Positions 17,995-27,401 of a stretch of 64,000 bases of DNA are shown here, piece by piece. The DNA is from Aliiroseovarius sp. F47248L (GTDB taxonomy: Bacteria > Pseudomonadota > Alphaproteobacteria > Rhodobacterales > Rhodobacteraceae): assembly GCF_023016085.1 (NCBI RefSeq), contig NZ_JALKBF010000001.1, positions 1,612,001 through 1,676,000 of the forward strand. The letters run 5' to 3'. The notes beneath the pieces were generated by a model. The model searched no databases, was not told the origin of the DNA, and saw nothing but the letters and a program-made list of their open reading frames with translations. Made by a program: the position numbers and the translations under genes. Numbering within the stretch: position 1 is the stretch's first letter; each line of letters opens with the position of its first letter.

Positions 17995-19044
17995 ATGAGT
18001 ACAGGCAGACTTACCATTGATCTGGACGCCGTGGCTGCCAATTGGCGGGCGCTGGACGCGAAATCCGACACCGAGGTGCAAACCGCCGCGGTGGTCAAGG
18101 CCGACGCCTATGGGCTTGGCGTGGGTAAAGTGGCGCGTGCGCTTGCTGCTGCAGGGGCGCGGCGTTTCTTTGTCGCCGTTGCCGAAGAAGGGGCCGCCTT
18201 GCGCGAAGCCCTTGGGCCGGGTCCAGAAATCAGTGTCTTTGCAGGGCACATGGCCGGCGACACCGACATGATCCATGATCTGGGCCTTGTGCCCATGCTG
18301 AACTCTGTCGACCAACTGACCCGCCATTTCGAATCCCTGCCCGGCCACCCGTTCGGCATTCAGCTGGATACCGGTATGAACCGGCTGGGGATGGAACCAC
18401 CCGAATGGGCCACCCTGCGCGATTTGATCTTATCGCAGAACCCGCGCCTGATCATGAGCCATCTGGCCTGCGCGGACGAGCCCATGCACCTGATGAACCG
18501 CCAACAGCTTGATACCTTCCACGAAATGACCGAGGGCGTGGATGTGCCGCGCAGCCTGTCTGCGACCGGGGGCATCCTGATGGGGGCAGATTATCATTTC
18601 GACCTGACCCGCCCGGGCATCGGCCTATATGGCGGCCTGCCCTTTGACAGTGCAGAGCCAGTTGTGACGCTTGACCTTCCCGTGGTGCAGATCCGCGATC
18701 TGGCAATAGGCGAAAGCGTTGGATATTCTAATACTTGGGTCGCTGAGCACGCAACCCGTGTGGCCACCGTCAGCGGTGGCTATGCCGATGGGATCACGCG
18801 GCATATCTCGAACAAAGCAGTAATGTTTCATCTAGACACGCCCTGCCCGATCCTGGGCCGCGTGTCGATGGACTTAATTTCCGTGGATGTTAGCCACTTG
18901 AAGGAAGAGCCCAAAGCACTAACCCTTTTGGGCGCGCACCAAACCCCGGACGATTTGGCTGACGTGGGCGGAACGATCGGCTATGAAGTGCTGACACAGC
19001 TTGGCGCACGCTATGCGCGATACTATGCACGAGGTCGCGGATGA
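17995..19044 (+). CDS. alr: Alanine racemase
   Basis: PLP enzyme interconverting L- and D-alanine for peptidoglycan; 349 residues. PLP-binding Lys35 is in [12 protein letters not shown], and the second catalytic Tyr is in the [11 protein letters not shown] region. [13 protein letters not shown] is the usual dimer/active-site motif. The start at 17995 gives a compact N-terminus, but the ribosome site is weak. Its stop overlaps the mlaE start (ATGA). Confidence 0.94.
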   Translation: MSTGRLTIDLDAVAANWRALDAKSDTEVQTAAVVKADAYGLGVGKVARALAAAGARRFFVAVAEEGAALREALGPGPEISVFAGHMAGDTDMIHDLGLVPMLNSVDQLTRHFESLPGHPFGIQLDTGMNRLGMEPPEWATLRDLILSQNPRLIMSHLACADEPMHLMNRQQLDTFHEMTEGVDVPRSLSATGGILMGADYHFDLTRPGIGLYGGLPFDSAEPVVTLDLPVVQIRDLAIGESVGYSNTWVAEHATRVATVSGGYADGITRHISNKAVMFHLDTPCPILGRVSMDLISVDVSHLKEEPKALTLLGAHQTPDDLADVGGTIGYEVLTQLGARYARYYARGRG

Positions 19045-19826
19045 AGCCGATCACATACCCTCTGGCGGCTCTTGGCCGTGCCACGCTGGGTTTTTTGGCT
19101 ATGGTGGGTCGTGTGGCGATTTTCGCGGGCCAGTCACTCAGCCATATCGTGCGCCCTCCCTATTATCCGCGCGAGTTTCTGAACGCGCTTTTGAATATTG
19201 GCTATTTCAGCCTGCCCGTGGTGGGCCTGACAGCGATCTTCACCGGCGCGGCCCTTGCCCTGCAAATCTATTCCGGCGGGCAACGCTTCTCGGCCGAGGC
19301 TGTGGTGCCGCAGATCGTTGCCATCGGCATGGTGCGCGAACTTGGCCCGGTGTTGGTGGGCCTGATGATTGCCGCGCGGGTGACATCTTCGATCGCCGCT
19401 GAAATCGCGACCATGAAAGTGACCGAGCAGATCGACGCCCTTGTCACCCTATCCACCCACCCGATGAAATACCTCACCGCGCCGCGCGTACTGGCCGCGA
19501 TCCTTGTCGTCCCGGCCCTTGTCGGGATCGGGGACATCATCGGCATCATGGGCGGCTATATCGTCGGCACCAAGCAACTGGGCTTCGCGCCGGGCGCCTA
19601 TATCAACAACACGTGGAACTTCCTTGAAACCGCTGACATCGTGTCGTCCCTTGTGAAAGGCGCGGTTTTCGGGTTCATAGCCGCCGTGATGGGCTGCTAT
19701 CACGGGATGAATTCCGGACGCGGCGCGCAGGGTGTGGGCCGCGCCACCAAAACCTCGGTGGAGGCCGCTGCGATCCTGATCCTTGCCGCCAACTTCCTTC
19801 TCACCAGCTTTTTCTTTGCCACATGA
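19041..19826 (+). CDS. mlaE: MlaE-family ABC transporter permease
   Basis: Membrane permease (261 residues) of the MlaFEDB-type phospholipid transporter that maintains outer-membrane asymmetry. Typical text includes [25 protein letters not shown], the conserved cytoplasmic loop [15 protein letters not shown] (contact with the ATPase) and five or so helices. Overlaps alr at its start and the ATPase gene at its end by four bases each, so translation is probably coupled. No MlaD or MlaC gene follows in this window. Confidence 0.92.
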   Translation: MKPITYPLAALGRATLGFLAMVGRVAIFAGQSLSHIVRPPYYPREFLNALLNIGYFSLPVVGLTAIFTGAALALQIYSGGQRFSAEAVVPQIVAIGMVRELGPVLVGLMIAARVTSSIAAEIATMKVTEQIDALVTLSTHPMKYLTAPRVLAAILVVPALVGIGDIIGIMGGYIVGTKQLGFAPGAYINNTWNFLETADIVSSLVKGAVFGFIAAVMGCYHGMNSGRGAQGVGRATKTSVEAAAILILAANFLLTSFFFAT

Positions 19827-20569
19827 TTGAACTGACAGACGTCCATAAAAGTTTCGGCCCCAAGAAGGTGCTGGCAGGTGTGAATCTGACCATTCCGCGC
19901 GGCGAAAGCATGGTGGTGATCGGGGGGTCCGGCACCGGGAAATCCGTGCTTCTGAAATGTGTTCTGGGTCTGATGACGCAGGACAGCGGTACGATCACGC
20001 TGGACGGCGAAGACACGCAGAAAGCAGAACGCGACGCGTTTCTGGCCAGGTTCGGGATGCTGTTCCAAGGCGGCGCGCTGTTTGACAGCCTACCGGTCTG
20101 GCAAAACGTCGCCTTCCGCCTGCTGCGCGGCTCACTGGCCCGTCCCTGGCCCGAGGCACGCGAGATCGCGGTCGAGAAGCTGCGCCGCGTCGGCCTGACC
20201 CCGGACGTGGCCGACCTGTTCCCCGCCGAACTGTCAGGGGGGATGCAAAAACGCGTCGGCCTTGCCCGCGCCATCGCCGCCGAACCTGAAATCATCTTCT
20301 TTGACGAGCCCACCACCGGCCTTGACCCCATCATGTCCGGCGTCATCAACGACCTGATCCGCGAGATTGTCGTCGAAATGGGCGCCACCGCCATGACCAT
20401 CACCCACGACATGTCCTCGGTCCGCGTGATCGCCGACAAGGTGGCGATGCTGCACGGGGGAAAGGTGCAGTGGACGGGTCCGGTCGGAGAAATGGACGCC
20501 TCGGGCGATCCCTATCTGACGCAGTTCATTTCGGGCAGTGCCGAGGGACCGATCGAAGCGGTGCGGTAG
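19823..20569 (+). CDS. mlaF: MlaF-family ABC transporter ATP-binding protein
   Basis: ATPase partner of the upstream permease; 248 residues with Walker A GGSGTGKS near residue 33, Q-loop MLFQGGALFDSLPV, signature LSGGMQKRVGLARA, Walker B IIFFDEPTTGLDP and H-loop ITHD. FQGGALFDSL is characteristic of MlaF rather than other ABC ATPases. Overlaps mlaE by four bases. Confidence 0.93.
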   Translation: MIELTDVHKSFGPKKVLAGVNLTIPRGESMVVIGGSGTGKSVLLKCVLGLMTQDSGTITLDGEDTQKAERDAFLARFGMLFQGGALFDSLPVWQNVAFRLLRGSLARPWPEAREIAVEKLRRVGLTPDVADLFPAELSGGMQKRVGLARAIAAEPEIIFFDEPTTGLDPIMSGVINDLIREIVVEMGATAMTITHDMSSVRVIADKVAMLHGGKVQWTGPVGEMDASGDPYLTQFISGSAEGPIEAVR

Positions 20570-20627
20570 CCACTCCCTTCGCCCGGAGTTTCTCTTTAAT
20601 GCTCGCCATCCCGGACATCGCATAGCA

Positions 20628-21065
20628 ATGCTCAAATACCTAAACCTCGCCCTCCTCATCGCCTTCCCGATCGCGTGGTTCGCCCCGCTTATGCGGGCAG
20701 GCCTCAACCTGCCGCTCTTCGGCCTCAAGGAAGTCAGCGTGATCTCGGGCCTGCAGGCGCTGTGGGACACGGACGTGATCCTTGCCCTTCTCGTCACCTT
20801 TTTCGCGGTCTTCGCGCCGATCATGAAGGTGTTGGGGCTGGCGCTCATCCAATTCGGCATGATGCGCCGCAAGATGCTGTCCATCTTCAATGTGTTGGGC
20901 AAACTGGCGATGGCCGATATCTTCCTGATCGCGCTATACATCGTGATCGTGAAGGGTGTCGGCATGGCGAAGATCGAGACGGGCTGGGGGCTGTATCTGT
21001 TTACGGCCTGCATCCTGACCTCCATCGCGATCAGCTTCGCAACGGCCAAACGCCAGAGGGCCTGA
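20628..21065 (+). CDS. PqiA-like single-domain membrane protein
   Basis: A 145-residue protein with four hydrophobic helices (residues about 5-20, 45-65, 85-105 and 115-135). It resembles one half of PqiA (paraquat-inducible protein A), including LNVLGKLAMADIFLIAL-like text (here FNVLGKLAMADIFLIA). E. coli PqiA has two such domains and a zinc ribbon; neither a second copy nor CxxC is present here. PqiA proteins work with MCE-domain lipid transporters, so a place next to mlaEF is suggestive. The start at 20628 has no clear ribosome site; an in-frame upstream extension overlaps mlaF. Confidence 0.8.
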   Translation: MLKYLNLALLIAFPIAWFAPLMRAGLNLPLFGLKEVSVISGLQALWDTDVILALLVTFFAVFAPIMKVLGLALIQFGMMRRKMLSIFNVLGKLAMADIFLIALYIVIVKGVGMAKIETGWGLYLFTACILTSIAISFATAKRQRA

Positions 21066-21105
21066 GACCTCTTGCAAGCCCTCGAACGGTCAGGCAAAAA
21101 GCCGC

Positions 21106-22473
21106 ATGGCAAAAGCTCCGAAAACCTTCACCTGTAACGTCTGCGGCGCGTCCTCGTCCAAATGGTCGGGGCGGTGCGAAGGCTGCGGCGCGTGGAACAC
21201 GATTGTCGAGGACGCACCGCTCAGCGCGGGACCTGCATCGAAATCACTGGGCGGCAAACGTGGCGCTGCCATCACGCTGACCGACCTGTCCACGGAAGAA
21301 GCCCCGCCGCCGCGCACCGAATGCGGAATGGCCGAGCTTGACCGGGTTTTGGGCGGTGGGCTGGTCCCCGGCTCGGCCATACTGGTGGGTGGTGACCCCG
21401 GCATCGGCAAATCCACCTTGCTTCTGCAAGCCGCTGCAAAGTTTGCCCGCGCTGGTCTGCCCACGATCTATGTCTCGGGCGAAGAAGCGTCGGCCCAAGT
21501 ACGGATGCGCGCGCAACGGCTGGGGTTGACTGACGCCCCCGTTCGGCTGGCCGCCGAGACCAATCTGCGCGACATCATGACGACGCTGGATTCGGAACGC
21601 CCGGCGCTGGCGATAATCGATTCCATCCAGACTATGTGGGCCGATCATGTGGACAGCGCACCGGGGTCGGTCAGCCAAGTTCGAACCGCCGCCCACGAGC
21701 TGACAACCTTTGCCAAAAAACGCGGCATTTCGGTCGTTCTGGTCGGCCACGTCACCAAGGATGGTCAGATCGCTGGCCCGCGTGTTGTTGAACATATGGT
21801 CGACACGGTGCTCTATTTCGAAGGCGAGCGCGGCCACCAGTTCCGCATCCTGCGCGCCGTTAAGAACCGCTTTGGCCCGGCTGATGAGATCGGCGTGTTC
21901 GAGATGACAGGCAAAGGCTTGGCCGAAGTTCTGAACCCCTCGGCCCTGTTCTTGTCCGACCGCGAAGACCCCGCCCCCGGCTCGGTCGTCTTTGCAGGCA
22001 TCGAAGGCACGCGCCCTGTGCTGGTCGAATTTCAGGCCCTTGTCGCGCCCTCCTCCCTCAGCCAACCACGGCGGTCGGTTCTGGGTTGGGACAGCGGGCG
22101 TTTGGCAATGATCCTGGCGGTCCTTGAAGCCCGGTGCGGCATTCCCTTCGCGGGGCTGGATGTCTATCTAAACGTCGCAGGCGGCATGAAAATAACCGAA
22201 CCCGCTGCGGACCTTGCTGTGGCGGCGGCGCTACTTTCCGCGCGCGAGGACGCCGCAATTCCGAAAGAGACTGTGGTTTTTGGCGAAATCAGTCTATCAG
22301 GGGCTTTGCGCCCCGTGGGACAGACCGAAAACCGGTTGAAAGAAGCGCAAAAACTTGGTTTTACAGCCGCAATTGCGCCCACGCGCAGCAAGACAGGTTC
22401 GGGTTCCGGACTGAAGATACAGAAAATGGCGGACCTGACCAGGTTCGTTGGTGAGATTTTCGGGGCCGGTTAG
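21106..22473 (+). CDS. radA: DNA repair protein RadA
   Basis: RecA-like ATPase that drives branch migration in recombinational repair; 455 residues, full length. It has an N-terminal C4 zinc finger (Cys10, 13, 24, 27), Walker A GGDPGIGKST with Lys102, the RadA-specific KNRFGPADEIGVFEM motif and a C-terminal Lon-like domain (LDVYLNVAGGMKITEPAADLA). It lies 40 bases after the PqiA-like gene and 51 bases before cvpA. Confidence 0.97.
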   Translation: MAKAPKTFTCNVCGASSSKWSGRCEGCGAWNTIVEDAPLSAGPASKSLGGKRGAAITLTDLSTEEAPPPRTECGMAELDRVLGGGLVPGSAILVGGDPGIGKSTLLLQAAAKFARAGLPTIYVSGEEASAQVRMRAQRLGLTDAPVRLAAETNLRDIMTTLDSERPALAIIDSIQTMWADHVDSAPGSVSQVRTAAHELTTFAKKRGISVVLVGHVTKDGQIAGPRVVEHMVDTVLYFEGERGHQFRILRAVKNRFGPADEIGVFEMTGKGLAEVLNPSALFLSDREDPAPGSVVFAGIEGTRPVLVEFQALVAPSSLSQPRRSVLGWDSGRLAMILAVLEARCGIPFAGLDVYLNVAGGMKITEPAADLAVAAALLSAREDAAIPKETVVFGEISLSGALRPVGQTENRLKEAQKLGFTAAIAPTRSKTGSGSGLKIQKMADLTRFVGEIFGAG

Positions 22474-22524
22474 CCCCACAGACAGGGACGGTCGCAAGCA
22501 GTGCTTGAGCCGAAGTGAGACGAC

Positions 22525-23088
22525 ATGGAAGGCTTTACCTTGATTGACGGGATCGTTGCGGCGGTCATCCTGATTTCGGCCATTCTGGCCTATTCGCGTG
22601 GGTTCGTGCGCGAAGGCATGTCCATCCTCGGGTGGATCGCTGCGGCCATTCTGGCCTATATATTCGCGCCCCGCGCCCTGCCGCTGGTCAAGGAAATCCC
22701 GGTTCTGAAAGACTTCATCGCTGACAGTTGCGAACTGTCGATGATCGCGGCCTTCGCAGGGGTCTTCGCCTTGGCGCTGGTGATCGTGTCGATCTTCACG
22801 CCGCTTTTCTCCTCTGCCGTGCAACGTTCCGCACTTGGGGGCTTGGATCAGGCACTTGGCTTTATTTTCGGCGTCGCGCGCGGCTTGCTTCTGGTTGCCA
22901 TTGCGCTGGTTGTCTATGACCGCATCGTGACCACGGACACGATTGCCATGGTCGATGACAGCCGCACAGCGAAAATCTTTGCCCGCACACAGGACAAGAT
23001 CAACGAACAGATCCCCGAGGACGCCCCCGGTTGGATCGTCGGCAAATACGAAGAGCTTGTCGGTGCTTGCACGTCAACGTCGCTTTGA
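22525..23088 (+). CDS. cvpA: CvpA family membrane protein
   Basis: A 187-residue inner-membrane protein with four hydrophobic helices in the first 125 residues, beginning FTLIDGIVAAVILISAILAYSRGFVRE, the CvpA signature. E. coli CvpA is needed for colicin V production and bile or envelope-stress tolerance. The tail after DKINEQIPEDAPGWIV is hydrophilic. In many genomes cvpA precedes purF, as it nearly does here (purF is 1.7 kb on, with two genes between). Confidence 0.88.
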   Translation: MEGFTLIDGIVAAVILISAILAYSRGFVREGMSILGWIAAAILAYIFAPRALPLVKEIPVLKDFIADSCELSMIAAFAGVFALALVIVSIFTPLFSSAVQRSALGGLDQALGFIFGVARGLLLVAIALVVYDRIVTTDTIAMVDDSRTAKIFARTQDKINEQIPEDAPGWIVGKYEELVGACTSTSL

Positions 23089-23132
23089 GCGGACAGTTGT
23101 AGATGTCGCAGTAACAGCCAGCTAATTTGCTG

Positions 23133-24320
23133 CTAATCTGACAAAAACCTCGTAATATGTTCTAACGCGCGCGCCCATTCAGGGTCACGTGGCAGCGGAA
23201 TATGATTTGCACTGTCCAGCATCATTAACTGGCTGTCAGGAATGTGCGTCGCGATGTCCTGAGCTTCGGATAATGGATTCACCGCATCCTTTTGTGCATG
23301 GACAATCAAGACAGGTACATCGACAAGGCTCGCCAGGTCTGTGACATCGAATGATGCGATTGCACGTCGATAAGCAACCGCCATTTCGGCACTGGCCGAT
23401 GCAAACTGGATCTCCGCCAAGCTCTCGCGTTCCGCGCGTGTCGATTCAGGCATATAGAACGCATAGAATGATTGCATGAATGGGCTGCCTGAATCCCCCC
23501 ACCCATTGTGAAGCAGCGCAAGAAACGCATCTGTCATGGATGGTGCGCTGTCTCTGCGCCTATCAGCACCTCGCAAGAATCCCGACAAAAGCACGATACG
23601 CCGGACGCGTTCTGGATAGCGAACAGCAAAAGCGATCGAGACCGGCACATTTTGTGACGCGGCGACAATGTCGACCTGTTGCTCGCCGCTGGCTTGAAGC
23701 ACCACAAGCATGTCTTCGACAAACCGGTCAAGGCTCAGGTCACTCACATTTCGAGTCGAAAGCCCCGTGCCACGCACATCGTATCGCAGCAATCGCCGCC
23801 CCTGATTTAGATGAGCCAACAGCGGTGCCCAAACATGATTCTTTAGGTCAAGTTCCAGATGGGTCAACCAATGCCCGCCACGTAGCAAGGCGGGTTGCCC
23901 ATCATGAGAAGCCCCCGACGAAGCCCATGCCAAGCCAGTTCCATCAAGACTTTTGGTCATATGAACGTCCTGCTCGATTGCAGGGACCTCTAGTTCAACT
24001 GTTTCCTGTCCACCACTGCGTACCGTCTGCGCCAATTGAAATCCGACACCCGTCACCGTTCGAATGACATTCTGTGCGCGACCATCATCGCCAACAGCCT
24101 GACGCGCGGCATGAACACGGGCACTAATTGCGGAATCCGAGACAATCCGCCCGTTCCACACGGCGTCGATGATGGCATCACGATCAAGCACCCTGCCCTT
24201 GGCTGCTGCCAATGCCACAAGAAGACTAAACACTTGTGGCTCGACATGCACAACACAACCTGCCCGGCGCAGAATTCGCCGTTCAACATCCAGGTCGCAG
24301 TCTGAAAAGGAAAGGTGCAT
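23133..24320 (-). CDS. Winged-helix regulator fused to alpha/beta hydrolase
   Basis: A 395-residue fusion. Residues 1-95 are an OmpR/CadC-type winged helix (RRILRRAGCVVHVEPQVFSLL, then the recognition-helix region VSDSAISARVHAARQAVGDDG). Residues about 135-395 are an alpha/beta hydrolase with Asp in HAQKDAVNP and His in SANHIPLP. The nucleophile elbow reads AASQN, with Ser in place but neither of the two usual Gly residues. No membrane helix is seen between the domains, so it is probably cytoplasmic. Inference: the hydrolase part may serve as a ligand sensor. A GTG start at 24341 is possible; the ATG at 24320 is used here. Confidence 0.85.
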   Translation of the reverse strand: MHLSFSDCDLDVERRILRRAGCVVHVEPQVFSLLVALAAAKGRVLDRDAIIDAVWNGRIVSDSAISARVHAARQAVGDDGRAQNVIRTVTGVGFQLAQTVRSGGQETVELEVPAIEQDVHMTKSLDGTGLAWASSGASHDGQPALLRGGHWLTHLELDLKNHVWAPLLAHLNQGRRLLRYDVRGTGLSTRNVSDLSLDRFVEDMLVVLQASGEQQVDIVAASQNVPVSIAFAVRYPERVRRIVLLSGFLRGADRRRDSAPSMTDAFLALLHNGWGDSGSPFMQSFYAFYMPESTRAERESLAEIQFASASAEMAVAYRRAIASFDVTDLASLVDVPVLIVHAQKDAVNPLSEAQDIATHIPDSQLMMLDSANHIPLPRDPEWARALEHITRFLSD

Positions 24321-24467
24321 GCATATAGCAGACGTCAGCACAGCGCCAATCTCAAGAAAATTCTGCCGATCTTTAGAAATCTCAAGACAATCACAAGCCG
24401 CCCTTCAAGCAAACCACCTTCTTGCACGGCAAGATCAGTGAAAGGCACACACGAAGAGGAGGCTATA

Positions 24468-24659
24468 ATGGACGATCCTGTCAAACGCATTGCAAACGGC
24501 GCAATCGATACCGATCACTACATCCGCAAAGCGCACGAAATTCGGGCGACCGAAACCATTTCGAAGCTTGCCGCGATACGTCGCTGGGCGACATCTTCCA
24601 AACATCGACGCTCGGACCGATATCATCGGACGTATCACCCCAAGAAGCGCTTTGTCTGA
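24468..24659 (+). CDS. Small basic protein, function unknown
   Basis: A 63-residue basic protein opening MDDPVKRIANGAIDTDHYIRK and ending in an Arg/Lys/His-rich tail. A full AGGAGG ribosome site stands at ideal spacing before the ATG, which makes real translation likely. The arrangement (Asp-Tyr dyad, basic helix, about 60 residues) recalls small proteins annotated as RSP_7527-like in Rhodobacteraceae, but I cannot confirm that. It is divergent from the winged-helix/hydrolase gene and 91 bases before purF. Confidence 0.6.
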   Translation: MDDPVKRIANGAIDTDHYIRKAHEIRATETISKLAAIRRWATSSKHRRSDRYHRTYHPKKRFV

Positions 24660-24750
24660 GAAATCCCGCCTTGTTCTGTGATAGTTTAATGACAGATCGG
24701 CACGCTTAGATTAAGAGGGGGCCAACGCCACGGAATCGGAGCCGCTGCCC

Positions 24751-26235
24751 ATGTCCGACATCTCGTCTGCTGCCAACAAGTCGATGCCCCCCGCACATCC
24801 TTTTGATGACGATAAGCTCAAGGAAGAATGTGGTGTCTTTGGCGTCATTGGGCTTGCAGAAGCGGCGAACTTTGTGGCGTTGGGCCTGCATGCGCTGCAA
24901 CACCGTGGGCAGGAAGCGGGTGGCATTGTCTGCCATGACCCGGAACAAGGATTCAATTCTGCCCGCCGGTTCGGCTATGTGCGTGACAATTTCACCAAGA
25001 CCAGCGTGATGGAAACCCTGCCCGGCCCTCTGGCCATCGGGCATGTGCGCTATTCCACCGCCGGATCCAAAGGTGCCGTCATTCGCGACGTGCAACCTTT
25101 CTTTGGCGAGTTTTCGATGGGTGGTGCGGCCATTGCCCACAATGGCAACATCACCAATGCAAATGCGCTTCGCAAAGAACTCATCGAACGCGGGTCGATC
25201 TTTCAAAGCTCATCCGATAGTGAATGCATCATCCATCTGATGGCGCGCTCGCTTCAACGCAACATCCCCGAACGGATGGAAGACGCGCTGCGCAGGGTTG
25301 AAGGCGCGTTTTCCGTCGTCGCCATGACCCGCACCAAGCTGATGGGCGTGCGCGACCCGCACGGGGTGCGACCGCTGGTTCTGGGCCGCCTGGGCGAAGG
25401 CTGGGTGCTGAGCTCGGAAAGCTGTGCGTTGGATATCATCGGCGCGGAACTGGTGCGCGAGATTGAACCTGGAGAGATGGTCGTCATCTCGAATGGTAAT
25501 GTGGAAAGCAGCTTCCCATTCCGTCCGCGCCCATCGAAGTTCTGCATCTTCGAACACGTCTATTTCTCGCGCCCCGACAGCATTATTGGCGGCAAATCAG
25601 TCTATGAGACACGCCGCCAGATCGGTGTGGAACTGGCCCGTGAAAACCCGGTGGATGCCGATCTGGTCTGTCCGGTGCCCGACAGCGGTACGCCTGCGGC
25701 CATCGGGTATAGCCAAGAAAGCGGCATTCCCTATGCGATGGGGATCATCCGCAACCAATATATGGGCCGGACTTTCATCGAGCCAACCGAGCAAATCCGC
25801 GACATGGGCGTGCGCTTGAAGCTGAACGTGAACCGCGCGCTGATCCGGGGTAAGCGGGTCATACTGGTTGATGACAGCGTTGTGCGTGGCACGACCACGC
25901 GCAAGATCAAGGATATGTTTCTGGACGCGGGCGCCGCCGAGGTGCATTTCCGCATCGCCTCCCCTCCGACCGCATGGCCCTGCTTCTATGGTGTGGACAC
26001 GCCGGAACGCGAAAAACTTCTAGCCGCCACAATGAGCGAAGAAGAGATGCGCGAGCATCTGAAAGTGGACAGCCTGAAATTCATCTCGCTCGATGGATTG
26101 TATCGCGCTGTTGGCGAAGCAACGGGTCGCAAGAAAGACTGCCCGCAGTATTGTGATGCGTGTTTCTCGGGCGAATACCCCGTGACGCCCTCGGATCAGA
26201 TCGAAAAAGGGTTCGCACTGAAAGCGGCGGAGTGA
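24751..26235 (+). CDS. purF: Amidophosphoribosyltransferase
   Basis: First committed enzyme of purine synthesis (PRPP + glutamine to phosphoribosylamine); 494 residues. The N-terminal propeptide ends before the nucleophile Cys27 in KEECGVFGV, so cleavage is expected. The glutaminase domain shows LGLHALQHRGQEA and GHVRYSTAG. The PRPP loop VILVDDSVVRGTTTRKI is in the C-domain, and the extra Cys-rich end (CPQYCDACFSGEYP) resembles the Fe-S ligands of Bacillus-type PurF. Convergent with the glycosyltransferase gene, three bases between stops. Confidence 0.97.
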   Translation: MSDISSAANKSMPPAHPFDDDKLKEECGVFGVIGLAEAANFVALGLHALQHRGQEAGGIVCHDPEQGFNSARRFGYVRDNFTKTSVMETLPGPLAIGHVRYSTAGSKGAVIRDVQPFFGEFSMGGAAIAHNGNITNANALRKELIERGSIFQSSSDSECIIHLMARSLQRNIPERMEDALRRVEGAFSVVAMTRTKLMGVRDPHGVRPLVLGRLGEGWVLSSESCALDIIGAELVREIEPGEMVVISNGNVESSFPFRPRPSKFCIFEHVYFSRPDSIIGGKSVYETRRQIGVELARENPVDADLVCPVPDSGTPAAIGYSQESGIPYAMGIIRNQYMGRTFIEPTEQIRDMGVRLKLNVNRALIRGKRVILVDDSVVRGTTTRKIKDMFLDAGAAEVHFRIASPPTAWPCFYGVDTPEREKLLAATMSEEEMREHLKVDSLKFISLDGLYRAVGEATGRKKDCPQYCDACFSGEYPVTPSDQIEKGFALKAAE

Positions 26236-26238
26236 TAA

Positions 26239-27264
26239 TCACAGTTCTTGAAGAACTGTCGGAATATCGATCTCATAGGAAAAATGATATCGCCTGAGTA
26301 ACTTTCTGGGCAACTGAGCGAAGCGAACCCAAGCCGGTACATTGGTCGCAGCCAAACTTGGAATGACTTTCAAGTTGATGTCCAGATTGGCAGCAGCCAT
26401 GTCCAGCCATGGTCCTTCCATTCGCGGCGGGCGCAACTCTATTACCTTTGCTTGAGGGGCCAGAAAGCAAATATTGGCAAGAGCTGCTCCTGTTGATCCA
26501 ATCAACACACGAGCGGTGCGCATCGCGTCGATTTGCTCTCGCACAGACATTTTCTGCGGACGTAGTACCCGAACCCCCCGATTGGAAAGCTCCGTTTCGA
26601 GTTTTTGTTCGTTTACAAGAACTCGTCCATAGTAACCCCTTCTGGAAAAGTATACGGCGTCTGCCCCCAATGACTTCGGTCGTTCAAATTTCATCGCCAA
26701 AGAACGGAACAGTCCATCATTTCTGTGCAAATAATGGTTCATACTCGTCAGCCAAATGACTTCTTCGAAGTGAACTTCGCTAACAGTCTTTTCATACGCA
26801 TTTGAAGTCAGTCCGGCAGTTTCGACCAATTCGTGTTGCCAGGAATTCAGCCCCGCCGCAATCGGATGAAAACTTTTGTCCAAGCCACTCTCGGACAGAA
26901 AATTCAATCCAGTCAGTGCATCAAAAATGAAATGTCCATAATTTTTCTCCGACGCAGGACATAGCCAAAGGGCGCCTTTTCTTACTTTCAAGATTTTTCC
27001 AGGCTTCTGAATGTCGCGAAGGCCTGAAAGGCTTGCCGGAACACGCCCGTCTTCCAACACCATGCGCCCAGATTGGACATGCCAGATTGCATTTTTAGCC
27101 CAGTTGAGTCGCACGTCTCCAACTAAGCCAATCGGTGTTTCTCTTACCGGCTCTACAATGTCCTGAGCACAGTTGCCGCCGATTTTGTTCCCCGCAATCA
27201 ACTTATCTGTCAATCCTTCCAGGATCGGAGACAGTGAAGCGTCGGGCGTTATGGAATTTTTCAT
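26239..27264 (-). CDS. Glycosyltransferase family 61 protein
   Basis: A 341-residue cytoplasmic transferase of the GT61/DUF563 type. The hallmarks are NYGHFIFDALTGLNFLSESG (family HWL/YGHFI motif), VYFSRRGYYGRVLVNE, and MRTARVLIGSTGAALANICFLAPQAKVIEL, the sugar-nucleotide-site region. Such enzymes build surface polysaccharide. The start at 27264 is preferred over a TTG at 27321. Base composition is visibly more AT-rich than the genes on either side, and no other polysaccharide gene is near, which suggests acquisition. Acceptor and donor are unknown. Confidence 0.85.
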   Translation of the reverse strand: MKNSITPDASLSPILEGLTDKLIAGNKIGGNCAQDIVEPVRETPIGLVGDVRLNWAKNAIWHVQSGRMVLEDGRVPASLSGLRDIQKPGKILKVRKGALWLCPASEKNYGHFIFDALTGLNFLSESGLDKSFHPIAAGLNSWQHELVETAGLTSNAYEKTVSEVHFEEVIWLTSMNHYLHRNDGLFRSLAMKFERPKSLGADAVYFSRRGYYGRVLVNEQKLETELSNRGVRVLRPQKMSVREQIDAMRTARVLIGSTGAALANICFLAPQAKVIELRPPRMEGPWLDMAAANLDINLKVIPSLAATNVPAWVRFAQLPRKLLRRYHFSYEIDIPTVLQEL

Positions 27265-27401
27265 TTCTTTCGAGTGTATTATTAAGTACTGCTCGCTATC
27301 ATCCCATAATCCAAGGGTCAATGCGCCCAGCCTTGTTCATTTTGAACAGGCTTGTTAAGTGATTGTCCAGACGCGAATACTGGCTATAGGCTCTCACACA
27401 C

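Noticed and set aside
22463..22480. Short hairpin GGGGC-N6-GCCCC over the radA stop
   Set aside because: Five-bp stem, no T-run and only 51 bases before cvpA in the same direction; not enough for a terminator.
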